DNA from: Oscillospiraceae bacterium
GTDB lineage: Bacteria; Bacillota; Clostridia; Oscillospirales; Acutalibacteraceae
Direction: 5' to 3'
NCBI GenBank assembly: GCA_015066045.1
Contig: SVPD01000005.1
Location: 1-64,000 of the forward strand
Length of the DNA stretch: 64,000 bases
Shown: positions 28,530 to 37,477 of the stretch, piece after piece
How the letters are laid out: each line of letters begins with the position of its first letter
Position numbering within the stretch: the stretch's first letter is position 1
The notes under the pieces: model-generated
Databases searched by the model: none
The model's input: the letters and a program-made list of their open reading frames with translations, nothing else
What the model was told of the DNA's origin: nothing
Made by a program: the position numbers and the translations under genes

Positions 28530-29906
28530 TTAGAATATAATTGCATTTGCCAAAGCAAAGTAAATTACCAGAGAGATGGTATCTACCAGTGTGGTAATCA
28601 GCGGACCTGCCATAAGTGCCGGGTCCAGCTTTAAAAGCTTAGCCACGATGGGCAGTGAGCAGCCGATGGTTTTGGATACCACTACCACGGCCATAACGGC
28701 CATGGACACCACCAGTATAACACTGTCTGTGACATCGCTGCCTGTAGTCAGCCTTAAAAGCCACATTCTGGCGAAATTAGCCACGGCGAGAACGAGGCCG
28801 ACCATAAGAGAAACACGGATTTCCTTCCACAGGATAATGAAGTAATCCTTTATTTTGATTTCACCCAGTGCCAGACCGCGGATAACGAGAGTGGAAACCT
28901 GATTACCCGAGTTACCGCCCGTACCCATAAGCATAGGTATACAGGCCGTCAGACCTGCCACTACCGAAAGCTTGCTTTCGAAGCCCTCGATTATCTGCCC
29001 CGTAAGAGTGGAGGCGAGCATAAGCACGATAAGCCAGGGGATACGGTTTTTAGCCAGAGAAAGCACACCTGTTTTAATGTATTCATCCTCCGAGGGAGTA
29101 AGAAGAGCCATCTTTTCAAAGTCCTCGGTGGCCTCTTCATCGATGATGTCGATAATGTCGTCGATGGTGATGATACCCACCAGACGGTTTTCCTTGTCTA
29201 CTACGGGAACGGAGAGAAGGTCGTACTTTTTGGCTATGGCGGCCACATATTCCTGGTCGTCCATAGTGGTGACATAGATAAGCTGCTCATCGTCGGACAT
29301 AATCTCCGTGATGAGAGTGTCCTCGTCGTTCAGAAGAAGTCTTCTCAGAGGGATGGTACCCACCAGATGACGCTTATCATCGATAACGTAGCAGGTGTAG
29401 ATGGTTTCTTTGTCCACGCCCGTTCTGCGGATGCTCTTTATGGCTTCGGCTACGGTGAGTCTGTCGTGAAGCTCCACCATCTCGATGGTCATAACACTGC
29501 CGGCGCAGTTGTCGGGGTAGGTGAGGAAGCGGTTGATGATTTCTCTGGTTTCCCTGTCCGTATTGGCCAAAACACGGCGTACGATGTTAGCGGGAACCTC
29601 CTCGAGAAAGTCAACGGCATCGTCCACATAAAGGTCATCCATCAGACGGCCGATTTCACTGTCTGTGATGGACTGAACTATAACTGCCTGCTTTTCCGTG
29701 TCAAGATAGGAAAAGACATCGGCGGAAATATCCTTGGGCAGAATGCGGAAAATTTTTACGGAGATTTTATCGTCGTCCAAATCCATAATAAATTCCGCAA
29801 TATCGGGATAAGCCATATCTGAAAGCTCACCCTTGAGTTCCTTGAGCAGATTTTTGGCTAAAAGCCTGTAAAGTCTGCCGAATTCGTTTTCATTCATTTG
29901 TTTCAC
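28530..29906 (-). CDS. mgtE: Magnesium transporter MgtE
   Basis: MgtE N domain (VDFLEEVPANIVRRVLA), CBS pair, C-terminal TM domain (GTGGNSGNQVSTLVIRGLALGEI). Confidence 0.95.
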   Translation of the reverse strand: MKQMNENEFGRLYRLLAKNLLKELKGELSDMAYPDIAEFIMDLDDDKISVKIFRILPKDISADVFSYLDTEKQAVIVQSITDSEIGRLMDDLYVDDAVDFLEEVPANIVRRVLANTDRETREIINRFLTYPDNCAGSVMTIEMVELHDRLTVAEAIKSIRRTGVDKETIYTCYVIDDKRHLVGTIPLRRLLLNDEDTLITEIMSDDEQLIYVTTMDDQEYVAAIAKKYDLLSVPVVDKENRLVGIITIDDIIDIIDEEATEDFEKMALLTPSEDEYIKTGVLSLAKNRIPWLIVLMLASTLTGQIIEGFESKLSVVAGLTACIPMLMGTGGNSGNQVSTLVIRGLALGEIKIKDYFIILWKEIRVSLMVGLVLAVANFARMWLLRLTTGSDVTDSVILVVSMAVMAVVVVSKTIGCSLPIVAKLLKLDPALMAGPLITTLVDTISLVIYFALANAIIF

Positions 29907-29949
29907 CGACTTTCATTGTCTTTTTAGGACGCTGAAAGAAAATGCGTCC

Positions 29950-30033
29950 TCAGTGCAGCACTGTCAGTGAGAGGGCAGAACTGCACAAAAATATTAAGCT
30001 GCATCCTTTAGGGTTACTATCACCGCTATCCAT
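29950..30033 (-). CDS. Putative 27-aa leader peptide upstream of mgtE
   Basis: GGAGGTGGG RBS then MDSGDSNPKGCSLIFLCSSALSLTVLH; followed by AGGACGC...GCGTCCT hairpin before mgtE. Confidence 0.4.
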   Translation of the reverse strand: MDSGDSNPKGCSLIFLCSSALSLTVLH

Positions 30034-30163
30034 CGCAGTTCCCACCTCCAAACAAATTCAGTATTAATCCATAAATTTTATTATACATTATTATGTTAAT
30101 CAAAGTCAAGCATTTTACGTTTATCTCAAACATACAAAAAAAGAAGGGGCTGTTGCAGTAAGA

Positions 30164-30237
30164 GCCTTGCGAGGCTTTTGGCAAAAATACGGGGAATTTT
30201 GTTCGAGAAACAAATACTTCCTTATGTGGCGTCGGCG
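30164..30237. repeat. Partial/one-ended copy of the 21917 MITE family
   Basis: ggcaaaaatacggggaattttgttcgagaaacaaatacttccttatgtggcgtcggcg is near-identical to the reverse complement of the left half of 21917-22094. Confidence 0.8.
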
Positions 30238-30362
30238 AATATGCAGAAGACGTTTTCTTCGCCCCAAATACGTATGATTATACTTCGAGAGGGCGGAAAA
30301 AGTCTGAAAAAGCAAGTGTTTATTATATGCAACACCGTATTATTCCATATAAAAATTTAAAA

Positions 30363-30395
30363 GGGGATGCAAAAAACTTGCGTTTTTTACACCCC
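30363..30395 (-). terminator. Hairpin terminator, repeated sequence shared with 40533-40562
   Basis: GGGGATGCAAAAAAC TTGC GTTTTTTACACCCC. Confidence 0.6.
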
Positions 30396-30448
30396 TTTTT
30401 GTTTTGCTTTTTGGTCTGCGCCTACTGCGGCAGTCCCTATAAAGCTGC

Positions 30449-31885
30449 TTAAGCGGTTTCTCCTTCAGCTGAAGCAGATGACTTTGAAGCCATAGCCATT
30501 TCTTCCTCGTCCTTCTTTGAAATGTTATAGATAAACTTCATAGCAAGGAAGGCGATAAGTGAGCCTGCTGCCAGAACGATGAAGTAAAGCTTGGTTACGT
30601 CTTCGCCGAAGCCCTCGGGCTGAACTGCGTTTTCGCCTTCAACGAAGCCGATAGCTACGAGTCCCCAGGAAACTACTGCCTGACCGATACCCTGTGAAAG
30701 CTTACGGAAGAAGGAGTAAAGAGCATAGAGAGAGCCCTCCTCGCTTTTTCCTGTTTTACGGTAGCTGACCTCGATGCAGTCGGCTACGATAGCCCATACG
30801 GAAATCTGGAACACGGCATTACCTACATTAAGTCCCATAAGACATACGATGTAAAGGATCATACCCTTTGAGTCGGGAGTGATGGGTGCGAAGATGGAGA
30901 TTATACCTGAAACGGCACCTATGAGCATAGCAACGGAAAGAATGTTTTTCTTGCCGTATTTCTTTGTAAGCTTGCCAAGGAAAACCATAACGAAAATCAT
31001 GGGAGCATAGGAGCCGATCATTGCCATACCAACCTTGGAGGTATCCTTGAAGTAATACTGGAATACCATATTGTTCAGAGCCATAGTGGAATTGAAAAGA
31101 GCTACTGCTGCCACACTGGCGATGGTAGCACCGACCATAGCACGGTTTGTAAAGAAGGATTTGACGGAGGAAAGCATAGCCTTGATGCCGGTGGTGTTTT
31201 CTGCAGCGTCACGGCTTACACGCTCTTTAACCAGAACAGTGGTGCCCCAGAGAACTACCAGAGCGAAGAGCGACATAACGATGGCTACGGGAAGAAGGGT
31301 TTCACCCTTGAGCACCTGCTCCTCCACGCCTGTTACGGGGTTGGTTACGTTATTGTAAACGATACCGGGGAGAACTATCATAATGATGATAGCGGGGAGT
31401 GCTGCACCGATTGAACGGAAGGTGGAAAGAGAAACTCTCTGCTGAGGATCGTCTGTGATAACGGAATGAAGTGAGCCGTAGGGTACGTTTACCATAGTGT
31501 AGGCCACAGACCACAGACAGTAGGAAATGAGACACCATGCATATTTACCTGCATAGGAGAAATCCTTTACGGGAGCGAAAATCATAACGTTAAAGATGAT
31601 AAGTGTAACTGCGCCGAGTAAAATCCAGGGCATATACTTACTCTTTTTGCCGATTTTTTTGGTGTCTACGAGATTACCGATAACGATGTCGTTTACGGCA
31701 TCGAAGGCTTTTGAAATAAGGATGATGATGGCGTAGTCATTGGGTGAAAGACCGATGAACTGCAGATAAAACAGCTGCATAAAAGTGGAAACGAGCTGGA
31801 ATGAGAAGCCGCAGCCCATATCGCCCATTGCGTAGCCTAATTTGTCCTGCCATCCGAAGGGACGGATCTGTTTTTTGTTTTCCAT
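30449..31885 (-). CDS. GPH-family glycoside/hexuronide:cation symporter (MFS)
   Basis: GYAMGDMGCGFSFQLVSTFMQLFYLQFIGLSPNDYAIIILISKAFDAVNDIVIGNLVD. Confidence 0.9.
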   Translation of the reverse strand: MENKKQIRPFGWQDKLGYAMGDMGCGFSFQLVSTFMQLFYLQFIGLSPNDYAIIILISKAFDAVNDIVIGNLVDTKKIGKKSKYMPWILLGAVTLIIFNVMIFAPVKDFSYAGKYAWCLISYCLWSVAYTMVNVPYGSLHSVITDDPQQRVSLSTFRSIGAALPAIIIMIVLPGIVYNNVTNPVTGVEEQVLKGETLLPVAIVMSLFALVVLWGTTVLVKERVSRDAAENTTGIKAMLSSVKSFFTNRAMVGATIASVAAVALFNSTMALNNMVFQYYFKDTSKVGMAMIGSYAPMIFVMVFLGKLTKKYGKKNILSVAMLIGAVSGIISIFAPITPDSKGMILYIVCLMGLNVGNAVFQISVWAIVADCIEVSYRKTGKSEEGSLYALYSFFRKLSQGIGQAVVSWGLVAIGFVEGENAVQPEGFGEDVTKLYFIVLAAGSLIAFLAMKFIYNISKKDEEEMAMASKSSASAEGETA

Positions 31886-31900
31886 TTCTATTTTCTCCTT

Positions 31901-32935
31901 TTATCTTTGTACTCTGCCGGAGGCATCGCCGCCTGCGAGCTTTTCTACCTCTGAAACGGTTACTCTGTTGTAATCGCCCTCGATTGAGTGCTTGAGTGCC
32001 GAGGCTGCCACTGCGAACTCTACGGCCTGCTGAGTAGTCTTGCCGCTGAGAAGTGCATAGATGAGACCGCCGCCGAAGCTGTCACCGCCGCCTACACGGT
32101 CCACGATGTGAAGGTGGTATTCCTTTGAGAAGCAGTAATCTGAGCCGTCATAAAGCATACCTGCCCAGTCGTTGTCGTTGGCTGAAATGGAGGAGCGGAG
32201 GGTGATGGCTACCTTTTCGAAGCCGAAGGTGTCCATAAGCTGCTTTGCTACGGATTTGTAGCCCTCCTTGTCGAGCTTACCGCCGTAAATGTCGGTGTTT
32301 TCCGCTTCGATGCCGAAAACATCCTTGGCATCCTCTTCGTTGGAAATGCATACGTCTACATACTTGCAGAGCTTGGTCATAGCCTCTCTGGCCTGAGCTC
32401 TGGTCCAGAGCTTACCTCTGTAGTTAAGGTCACAGGAAATCTTTACGCCCTTGGCCTTGGCGGCCTTACAGGCGTCGAGACAGATTTCTACGAGGTTTTC
32501 ACCGAGAGCCGGTGTAATACCCGTGAAGTGGAACCAGTCGGCGCCGTCGAAAATTTTGTCCCAGTCAAAGTCCTCTCTTTTCGCTAACTGGATAGCGGAG
32601 TATGCTCTGTCGTAGATACATACGGAGCCGCGCTGTGAAGCACCCTTTTCCAGATAGTAGATGCCTACTCTTTCGCCGCCTCTTACTATGTCCTTTGTGT
32701 CTACACCGAGAGCACGGAGAGAATTGACTGCACCCTGACCGATAGCGTGGGAGGGAAGCTTGGTTACGAAGGAGGCATCCATACCGTAATTGGCCAAGGA
32801 TACCGCCACGTTAGCCTCACCGCCGCCGAAGGTAGCCTGCATAGTATCGTTCTGGAAGAAACGAAGGTAGCCTTCAGGTGCGAGTCTTAACATAATTTCG
32901 CCGAAAGTAACTATTCTTTTTGCCATTTTATTCAC
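31901..32935 (-). CDS. kdgK: PfkB-family sugar kinase (2-keto-3-deoxygluconate kinase likely)
   Basis: FGEIMLRLAPEGYLRFFQNDTMQATFGGGEANVAVSLANYG...DRVGGGDSFGGGLIYALL; adjacent to KDPG aldolase. Confidence 0.82.
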   Translation of the reverse strand: MNKMAKRIVTFGEIMLRLAPEGYLRFFQNDTMQATFGGGEANVAVSLANYGMDASFVTKLPSHAIGQGAVNSLRALGVDTKDIVRGGERVGIYYLEKGASQRGSVCIYDRAYSAIQLAKREDFDWDKIFDGADWFHFTGITPALGENLVEICLDACKAAKAKGVKISCDLNYRGKLWTRAQAREAMTKLCKYVDVCISNEEDAKDVFGIEAENTDIYGGKLDKEGYKSVAKQLMDTFGFEKVAITLRSSISANDNDWAGMLYDGSDYCFSKEYHLHIVDRVGGGDSFGGGLIYALLSGKTTQQAVEFAVAASALKHSIEGDYNRVTVSEVEKLAGGDASGRVQR

Positions 32936-32943
32936 CTCAGAAT

Positions 32944-33894
32944 TTATTTGGTTTCAATGCAGATTTCGAAGCCTGCAATTTTTTCCTTGAGACCGAAGCA
33001 AGTGATATTGCCTTTCTTATCGTACCATATGTCGGGATCGATTTCTATGCCTTTTCTGTTAACATAAGCAGCGGCACGGTTACCGTTGAGAGTGTTGATT
33101 ATGATGCAGCCCTTGGCGTCGCCGTCACCCTTCATAAAGGAGAGAGCACCTGCGGAAACGGAGTCCTCGCCCTCTTTGTACTCGAAGCCGAAAAGAGATG
33201 AGAGAAGCTTAGCTTCCTTTTTTGCACTTTCGTCGTCTGTGTAAAGAACTATGCCGCCCAGAGAGAAGCCGAGCATAGTTTCTACGGCCTTTTTACATTT
33301 TTCGGTGATTTCGTCCCATCTGCCCTCTGCTATATCTGCACTTGTGGCAAGCCATGTGCCGCCGCAGCAGAGAATTCTGTCAAAGGAAAGATAGTCGTTG
33401 AGGTTTTTGGCATTTACACCGCCTGTGGGCATCCATTTGGCTGCCTGATAGGGGCCTGCCAGAGCCTTGAGCTTGGCCACGCCGCCGTTTGCCTCAGCAG
33501 GGAAAAATTTGATGTTTGTCAGCCCCATGCTCATAGCCTGCTCCATTTCACCGGGAGTAGCGGCACCGGGCATCATAGGGATACCGGAATCCTTGATATA
33601 TTTTACCATCTCGGGATTAAAGCCGGGTGTTACCACGAACTTGGCACCTGCAGCGATGGCTCTGTCGCACTGCTCGGGAGTGAGAACGGTGCCTGCACCG
33701 ACTAAAACATCGGGACATTCAGCGGTAATTCTTCTGATTGACTCCTCAGCAGCTGCAGTTCTGAAGGTGATTTCTGCAGCGGGGAGACCGCCGTCACGTA
33801 AAGCCTTTGCTAAAGGCACTGCCTTGTCCGCATCGTCGATAGCGACGACGGGGATAATACCTAATTCGTATATTGTTTTGAACATATCGCTCAT
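32944..33894 (-). CDS. KDPG/KHG aldolase with C-terminal ~105-aa extension
   Basis: LGIIPVVAIDDADKAVPLAKALRDGGLPAAEITFRT...VLVGAGTVLTPEQCDRAIAAGAKFVVTPGF; extra C-terminal domain after residue ~210. Confidence 0.88.
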   Translation of the reverse strand: MSDMFKTIYELGIIPVVAIDDADKAVPLAKALRDGGLPAAEITFRTAAAEESIRRITAECPDVLVGAGTVLTPEQCDRAIAAGAKFVVTPGFNPEMVKYIKDSGIPMMPGAATPGEMEQAMSMGLTNIKFFPAEANGGVAKLKALAGPYQAAKWMPTGGVNAKNLNDYLSFDRILCCGGTWLATSADIAEGRWDEITEKCKKAVETMLGFSLGGIVLYTDDESAKKEAKLLSSLFGFEYKEGEDSVSAGALSFMKGDGDAKGCIIINTLNGNRAAAYVNRKGIEIDPDIWYDKKGNITCFGLKEKIAGFEICIETK

Positions 33895-33955
33895 AATTTT
33901 TGCCTCCTGAATATTTTGTTAATTACGAATTGCGCATTCCGCATTCCGAATTGAT

Positions 33956-34807
33956 TTACACGCCTGAGTAGGATGAGAAGCCGCCGTCTACGGGGAGAAC
34001 CACGCCTGTGATGAAGCCTGCGGCAGCATTATTTACGAGAAAGAGAAGCGCACCGTCCAGCTCCTCCGATTCACCGAATCTGCCCATAGGAGTAGCAGAG
34101 AGGATTTTATCGGTTCTCGGTGTGGGTGAGCCGTCGGGATTCCAGAGCAGAGCAGCGTTCTGCTTGGTGGAGAAAAATCCTGGAGCGATGGCGTTTACTC
34201 TGATGCCTTCCTTAGAGAAGTGAACTGCGAGCCATTTGGTGAAGTTTGAAACGGCTGCCTTAGCACCTGAGTAGGCGGGGATTTTGGTCAGGGGAGTGAA
34301 GGCATTCATAGACGAGATGTTTATGATGTTACAGCCCTCTCTGCCTACCATCTGACGGGCGAAGGCCTGAGTGGGAATGAGTGTACCTAAAAGGTTAAGG
34401 TCAAATACGAAGCCTACACCCTCTGCTTCCAGGTCGAAGAAGCTCTTACAGTCAGCGTCGATGTCCCCTTCGAAGTAATATTCCTTATCTGTGGTAGCTC
34501 TGGGGTTGTTACCGCCTGCACCGTTAAGGAGAATGTCGCAGTCGCCAAGGTCTGCCTTTACGGCATCGGCTACTGCATAGCAGCTTTCCTTTTCCAGTAC
34601 GTTACATTTGTAGGCCCTGGCTACACCGCCTTCGGCTACGATTTCGTCAGCAAAGGCTCTGGCAGCATCCTCGTTGATGTCTAAAAGAGCTACCTTTGCA
34701 CCTGCACGGGCCAGAGTTTTGGCGAAGGAGGAGCAGAGCACTCCGCCTGCACCCGTTACTACGGCTACCTTGCCTGTAAGGTCGGTATTAATAACATTTT
34801 TAAGCAT
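33956..34807 (-). CDS. SDR family oxidoreductase (fructuronate/mannonate oxidoreductase-type)
   Basis: GKVAVVTGAGGVLCSSFAKTLARAGAKVALLDIN...YSGAKAAVSNFTKWLAVHFSKEGIRVNAIAPGFF; between KDPG aldolase and uxuA. Confidence 0.85.
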   Translation of the reverse strand: MLKNVINTDLTGKVAVVTGAGGVLCSSFAKTLARAGAKVALLDINEDAARAFADEIVAEGGVARAYKCNVLEKESCYAVADAVKADLGDCDILLNGAGGNNPRATTDKEYYFEGDIDADCKSFFDLEAEGVGFVFDLNLLGTLIPTQAFARQMVGREGCNIINISSMNAFTPLTKIPAYSGAKAAVSNFTKWLAVHFSKEGIRVNAIAPGFFSTKQNAALLWNPDGSPTPRTDKILSATPMGRFGESEELDGALLFLVNNAAAGFITGVVLPVDGGFSSYSGV

Positions 34808-34835
34808 AGTTTTATCTCCTGTTATGAATATTTTA

Positions 34836-35915
34836 TTATTTATCGAATCTGTCAAGACTGTCCCAGACGCCCAGCATATACATAATGCCTAATGCACGGT
34901 CATAAAGTCCGTAGCCGGGACGCACTGTGCCGGGACCTTCACCCCAAAGGTGTCTGCCATGGTCGGGACGGATATATCCGTCGAAGCCGGCATCGTGGTA
35001 TGCCTTGAGGATTTCGAGAATACCCGTATCGCCGTCACAGTCACGGTGACTTGCTTCCGAAAAATCTCCGTTTTCGAAATGCCTGACGTTTCTGATATGG
35101 GCAAAAGCGATTCTGTCGCAATGCTTACGGACAATCTCTGCAACATTGTTATCGGGGTTTGCATTAAGGCTTCCCGAGCAAAGTGTAAGACAGTTATATT
35201 CATCGTCAACCATTTTAAGGAAACGGTCGATGCTTTCTTCGTTGACGAGAAGTCTGGGAAGACCGAAAATATCCCATGGGGGATCATCCATATGAATAGC
35301 CATTTTTATGTCACATTCACGGCAGGTCGGCATAATTGCTTCGAGGAAATATTTGAGGTTTGCCCACAGCCTTTCGTGGTCAACATCCTTATAAGCCTTA
35401 AAGAGCTCATCGAGCTTTGCCATACGCTCAGGCTCCCAGCCGGGGAAGGACATATTGTATTTTTCGGTGAAATCAAGAATGTACTTAGCCATGGCGTTGT
35501 AATCATCCTGAATCATATTCTTTTCATAAAACAAAGCAGTCGAGCCGTCACCGACAGGATGGAAAAGATTACTTCTTGTCCAGTCAAATACAGGCATAAA
35601 GTTATAACAGATAACCTTGACACCGAACTTTGAAAGATTACGGATTGTTGTTTTGTAATTTTCAATGTATGCGTCACGGGTAGGAAAACCGATTTTGATA
35701 TCGTCGTGAACATTAACCGATTCAACAACATCCATATTGAATCCGTATTCATCAAGCTGACGCTTTACTTCGGCGATTTCATCTTCTTCCCATATTTCAC
35801 CGGGCATTTTGTGGTGAAGTGCCCATACAATACCGTCAACACCGGGAATCTGTTTGATATCAGATAAGCTGATACGGTCATTACCTTCACCGTACCATCT
35901 GAACGTCATTTTCAT
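34836..35915 (-). CDS. uxuA: Mannonate dehydratase
   Basis: MKMTFRWYGEGNDRISLSDIKQIPGVDGIVWALHHKMPGEIWEEDEI...FDGYIRPDHGRHLWGE. Confidence 0.95.
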   Translation of the reverse strand: MKMTFRWYGEGNDRISLSDIKQIPGVDGIVWALHHKMPGEIWEEDEIAEVKRQLDEYGFNMDVVESVNVHDDIKIGFPTRDAYIENYKTTIRNLSKFGVKVICYNFMPVFDWTRSNLFHPVGDGSTALFYEKNMIQDDYNAMAKYILDFTEKYNMSFPGWEPERMAKLDELFKAYKDVDHERLWANLKYFLEAIMPTCRECDIKMAIHMDDPPWDIFGLPRLLVNEESIDRFLKMVDDEYNCLTLCSGSLNANPDNNVAEIVRKHCDRIAFAHIRNVRHFENGDFSEASHRDCDGDTGILEILKAYHDAGFDGYIRPDHGRHLWGEGPGTVRPGYGLYDRALGIMYMLGVWDSLDRFDK

Positions 35916-37324
35916 ATAATTTCCTCCAGAGTGAAAAATCTTTTAGCATTACCGTAGGAAATATCCTCTACCATTTTTCCGAGTGTGGGGATGTCGGCGG
36001 GATATTCGCCTTTTTCCACCCATTCACCGAAAAGACCGCAGAGTATTCTACGGAAATATTCGTGTCTTGTGTAGCTCAGGAAGCTTCTCGAGTCGGTGAG
36101 CATACCGATGAAGTTTCCTAAAACGCCCAGAGAGGCCAGGCTCTCCATCTGCTCTCTCATACCCTTTTTGGTGTCATTGAACCACCAGGCACTGCCGTGC
36201 TGTAATGTGCCGGGGTAGCCCTCCTGCTGGAAGGCACCGATAAGAGTGTCGATAAAGGAGTTGTCCGTGCTGTCGAGGGAATAGAGAACAGTACGGGGTA
36301 GAGCATCGGCAGAGTACATTTTATCTAAAAGGCGGGCTAATTCCTTACTGCAGTCGCAGGGACCGATAACATCGAAGCCTGTGTCGGGACCGAGCTTACG
36401 GAACATTTTACTGTTAGGATTACGAAGGCAGTTATAATGAAGCTGCATAACCCAGCCCAGCTCCTTGTAGGCTTTGGCGCAGAAGCAGAGAAGCTCTGTC
36501 TGTACGGCCTGAAGCTCGTCCTCGCTTACCTTCTCGCCGCTGAGAGCCTTAAGCAGAGCCTTATTCATAGCCTCCTCACTCATTTCACGGAAGGGGACAT
36601 AGTTGAGACCGTGGTCGCTTGCTTTACAGCCTCTTTCGTTAAAGTAAACAATTCTCTTATAAAGAGCCTCCTTAAGAGAAGCGACGGAATTAATCTCCAC
36701 ACCTGAGACTGCGGAAAGAGAAGCGATATATTCCGGGAACCCGTCGTTATTCAGGTTGAGAGCCTTATCGGGACGGAAGGAGGGGGCCACAACTGCCTTA
36801 AGCTTGCCTTCCTTGCGGATTAATTCGTGATATTCGAGAGTATCGATGGGATCGTCGGTGGTACCGATGAAGGATACACCGCTTTTTTCGATTATACCTC
36901 TCGCCCCCATATCCTCTTTGGCTAAAATTTCGTTTGCTCTGTTCCATACCTCTTCGGCTGTGTCGCCGTTCAGTACACCCTCGTAGCCGAAATATCTTTT
37001 CAGCTCCAAGTGGCACCAGTGGTACATGGGATTACCGATAACCTTGGGAAGAGCCTCGGCGAACTTCTGGAACTTCTCACGGGGAGATTTATTGCCTGTG
37101 ATATAATCCTCCGAAACGCCGTTTGAACGCATTATTCTCCATTTGTAGTGGTCACCGCCGAGCCACACCTCGGTAATGTTACTGAAGTGCTTGTCCTCAT
37201 AAATTTCTTTAGGACTTACATGGCAGTGGTAGTCGATAATGGGCATTTTTTCGGCGTAAGAGTGGTAAAGCTCTCTGGCCGTATCTGTGGTAAGAAGAAA
37301 ATCTTCCGTCATAAAGCCTGTCAT
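35912..37324 (-). CDS. uxaC: Glucuronate isomerase
   Basis: MTEDFLLTTDTARELYHSYAEKMPIIDYHCHVSPKEIYEDKHFSNITEVWLGGDHYKWRIMRSNGV. Confidence 0.95.
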   Translation of the reverse strand: MTGFMTEDFLLTTDTARELYHSYAEKMPIIDYHCHVSPKEIYEDKHFSNITEVWLGGDHYKWRIMRSNGVSEDYITGNKSPREKFQKFAEALPKVIGNPMYHWCHLELKRYFGYEGVLNGDTAEEVWNRANEILAKEDMGARGIIEKSGVSFIGTTDDPIDTLEYHELIRKEGKLKAVVAPSFRPDKALNLNNDGFPEYIASLSAVSGVEINSVASLKEALYKRIVYFNERGCKASDHGLNYVPFREMSEEAMNKALLKALSGEKVSEDELQAVQTELLCFCAKAYKELGWVMQLHYNCLRNPNSKMFRKLGPDTGFDVIGPCDCSKELARLLDKMYSADALPRTVLYSLDSTDNSFIDTLIGAFQQEGYPGTLQHGSAWWFNDTKKGMREQMESLASLGVLGNFIGMLTDSRSFLSYTRHEYFRRILCGLFGEWVEKGEYPADIPTLGKMVEDISYGNAKRFFTLEEII

Positions 37325-37377
37325 ATCCACACACCTTTCCATAATATATCTATCATATAATAACAAAGTTTCTTGTG

Positions 37378-37423
37378 TTTTTCAATAGCAAAACTATTAA
37401 TAGTTGTCTTTTACTATTGAAAA
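37378..37423. promoter_or_regulatory. Divergent promoter region with nested palindromes (candidate operator)
   Basis: Perfect 14-bp palindrome AACTATTAATAGTT (37392-37405) flanked by TTTTCAATAG / CTATTGAAAA inverted repeat. Confidence 0.5.
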
Positions 37424-37477
37424 TTTATTTACTTTTTGATATATTATAAAAGTAATGTAATACAGAAAGGCGGAAAT

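Noticed and set aside
29907-30062. M-box (ykoK) Mg2+ riboswitch upstream of mgtE
   Set aside because: Could not match the conserved M-box blocks by eye; kept only as a leader-peptide hypothesis pending an Rfam scan
34950-35633. 227-aa plus-strand ORF opposite uxuA
   Set aside because: Shadow ORF over a strongly conserved gene
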